The notes under the pieces were generated by a model. The model searched no databases and was not told where the DNA came from. It worked only from the letters and a program-made list of their open reading frames with translations. The position numbers and the translations under genes were made by a program. DNA of 21,182 nucleotides from Candidatus Bathyarchaeota archaeon (lineage in GTDB: Archaea > Thermoproteota > Bathyarchaeia > TCS64): assembly GCA_016934355.1 (NCBI GenBank), contig JAFGTA010000104.1, forward strand, positions 1 through 21,182, written 5' to 3'. Below are positions 20,796-21,182 of the stretch, one piece after another; position 1 is the stretch's first letter; every line of letters starts with the position of its first letter.

Positions 20796-21182
20796 TTGGA
20801 CTCCGCACTGTGCATCGTGGAGAACGATCTAAGGCTCTGGCTACGGAAGCCTATACACGTGGGGATGGCGGTCCTGCCTATCCTGATGGTGCTGATCATC
20901 GTGGGGATGTTTCTCGTCAGTGCCGAGTCCCTACCGACAGGTGTCATATTGCTGGACGACGACCCCATGGCGGCCGAGATCGCCGAGTACATCGGGGAAG
21001 CCAGAAGCGGAGCAGGTCTCCCATGGTGGACCATAAAATACATGGGCGGCGAAGAGGTGCACGCCGCCTACGCCGAGGGCAGGATTCTGTGCTACGTGAC
21101 TGTCCCCGCCGGGGTGTCGCGGAGGCTGGCCGAGGGCGACGTCGTCGAGATCGGCGTCACCGTGAACAACGTGAACGACGAC
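20796..21182 (+). CDS. ABC-2 type permease, N-terminal part (cut by window edge)
   Basis: Open frame from TTG 20796 to the edge, 129 codons. TTG follows the ATPase stop by one base and has TGAGG about eight bases upstream, so translation is coupled. The protein starts with a cytoplasmic stretch (VENDLRLWLRKPI), then a long hydrophobic helix (VGMAVLPILMVLIIVGMFLV, about 19-41), then an extracellular segment containing GVILLDDDPMAAEIAEYI and AYAEGRILCYVTVPAG, the pattern of the large first loop in ABC-2 membrane subunits. Forms the exporter with the preceding ATPase. Confidence 0.85.
   Translation, partial: MDSALCIVENDLRLWLRKPIHVGMAVLPILMVLIIVGMFLVSAESLPTGVILLDDDPMAAEIAEYIGEARSGAGLPWWTIKYMGGEEVHAAYAEGRILCYVTVPAGVSRRLAEGDVVEIGVTVNNVNDD

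Overview
This window comes from an archaeon with a GC-rich, tightly packed chromosome. The evidence is an F420 biosynthesis gene (cofE), a TrmB-family regulator, a COG1340-type coiled-coil protein, a DUF835-like membrane protein, TATA-type promoters placed 24-32 bp before many start codons (leaderless mRNAs), and GGTGA/GAGG-type ribosome sites before genes inside operons. I cannot fix the phylum from sequence alone; a TACK or Asgard relative would fit. No insertion sequence, CRISPR array, phage module or rRNA is visible.

Layout. 1-1128 (minus): cofE followed by a truncated ribbon-helix-helix-like gene. 1273-2433 (plus): a seven-helix membrane protein with a DUF835-like cytoplasmic domain, converging on 2430-4713 (minus), a creatininase-family hydrolase plus a GH3-type adenylating enzyme. 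4920-8043 (plus): a cellulose-synthase-like GT2 glycosyltransferase, a translationally coupled small protein, and an AT-rich GNAT acetyltransferase that looks acquired. 8095-11497 (minus): three overlapping genes encoding a compact SMC ATPase, a ScpA-like kleisin and a two-winged-helix KITE protein resembling Nse3/MAGE. 11608-12618 (plus): M19 dipeptidase. 12796-14414 (plus): a dCache-HAMP receptor with no output domain and a coupled 73-residue helical protein. 14437-14583 (minus): an unannotated small cysteine-motif ORF. 14605-15528 (plus): class IV (branched-chain type) aminotransferase, converging on a DUF2834 membrane protein (15525-15851, minus). 15955-16031: tRNA-Val(CAC). 16323-18946 (plus): COG1340 coiled-coil protein and an acetolactate-synthase-like ThDP enzyme. 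18985-21182: a TrmB regulator divergent from an ABC-2 exporter (ATPase plus start of the permease) across a shared palindromic TATA box and an inverted-repeat operator.

The outstanding item is the 8095-11497 operon. The ATPase is only 686 residues, has short coiled-coil arms and neither an SMC hinge nor a Rad50 zinc hook, yet its C-terminal lobe carries the Walker B and post-Walker B signatures of eukaryotic Smc5/Smc6. With a kleisin and a MAGE/Nse3-like KITE encoded by overlapping genes, it reads as a minimal archaeal Smc5/6-like complex. The metabolic genes (aminotransferase, ThDP enzyme, dipeptidase, GH3 enzyme, creatininase-like hydrolase) suggest amino-acid and amide chemistry, but apart from the aminotransferase and the ThDP enzyme, which could both serve branched-chain amino acids, they do not form an obvious single pathway.
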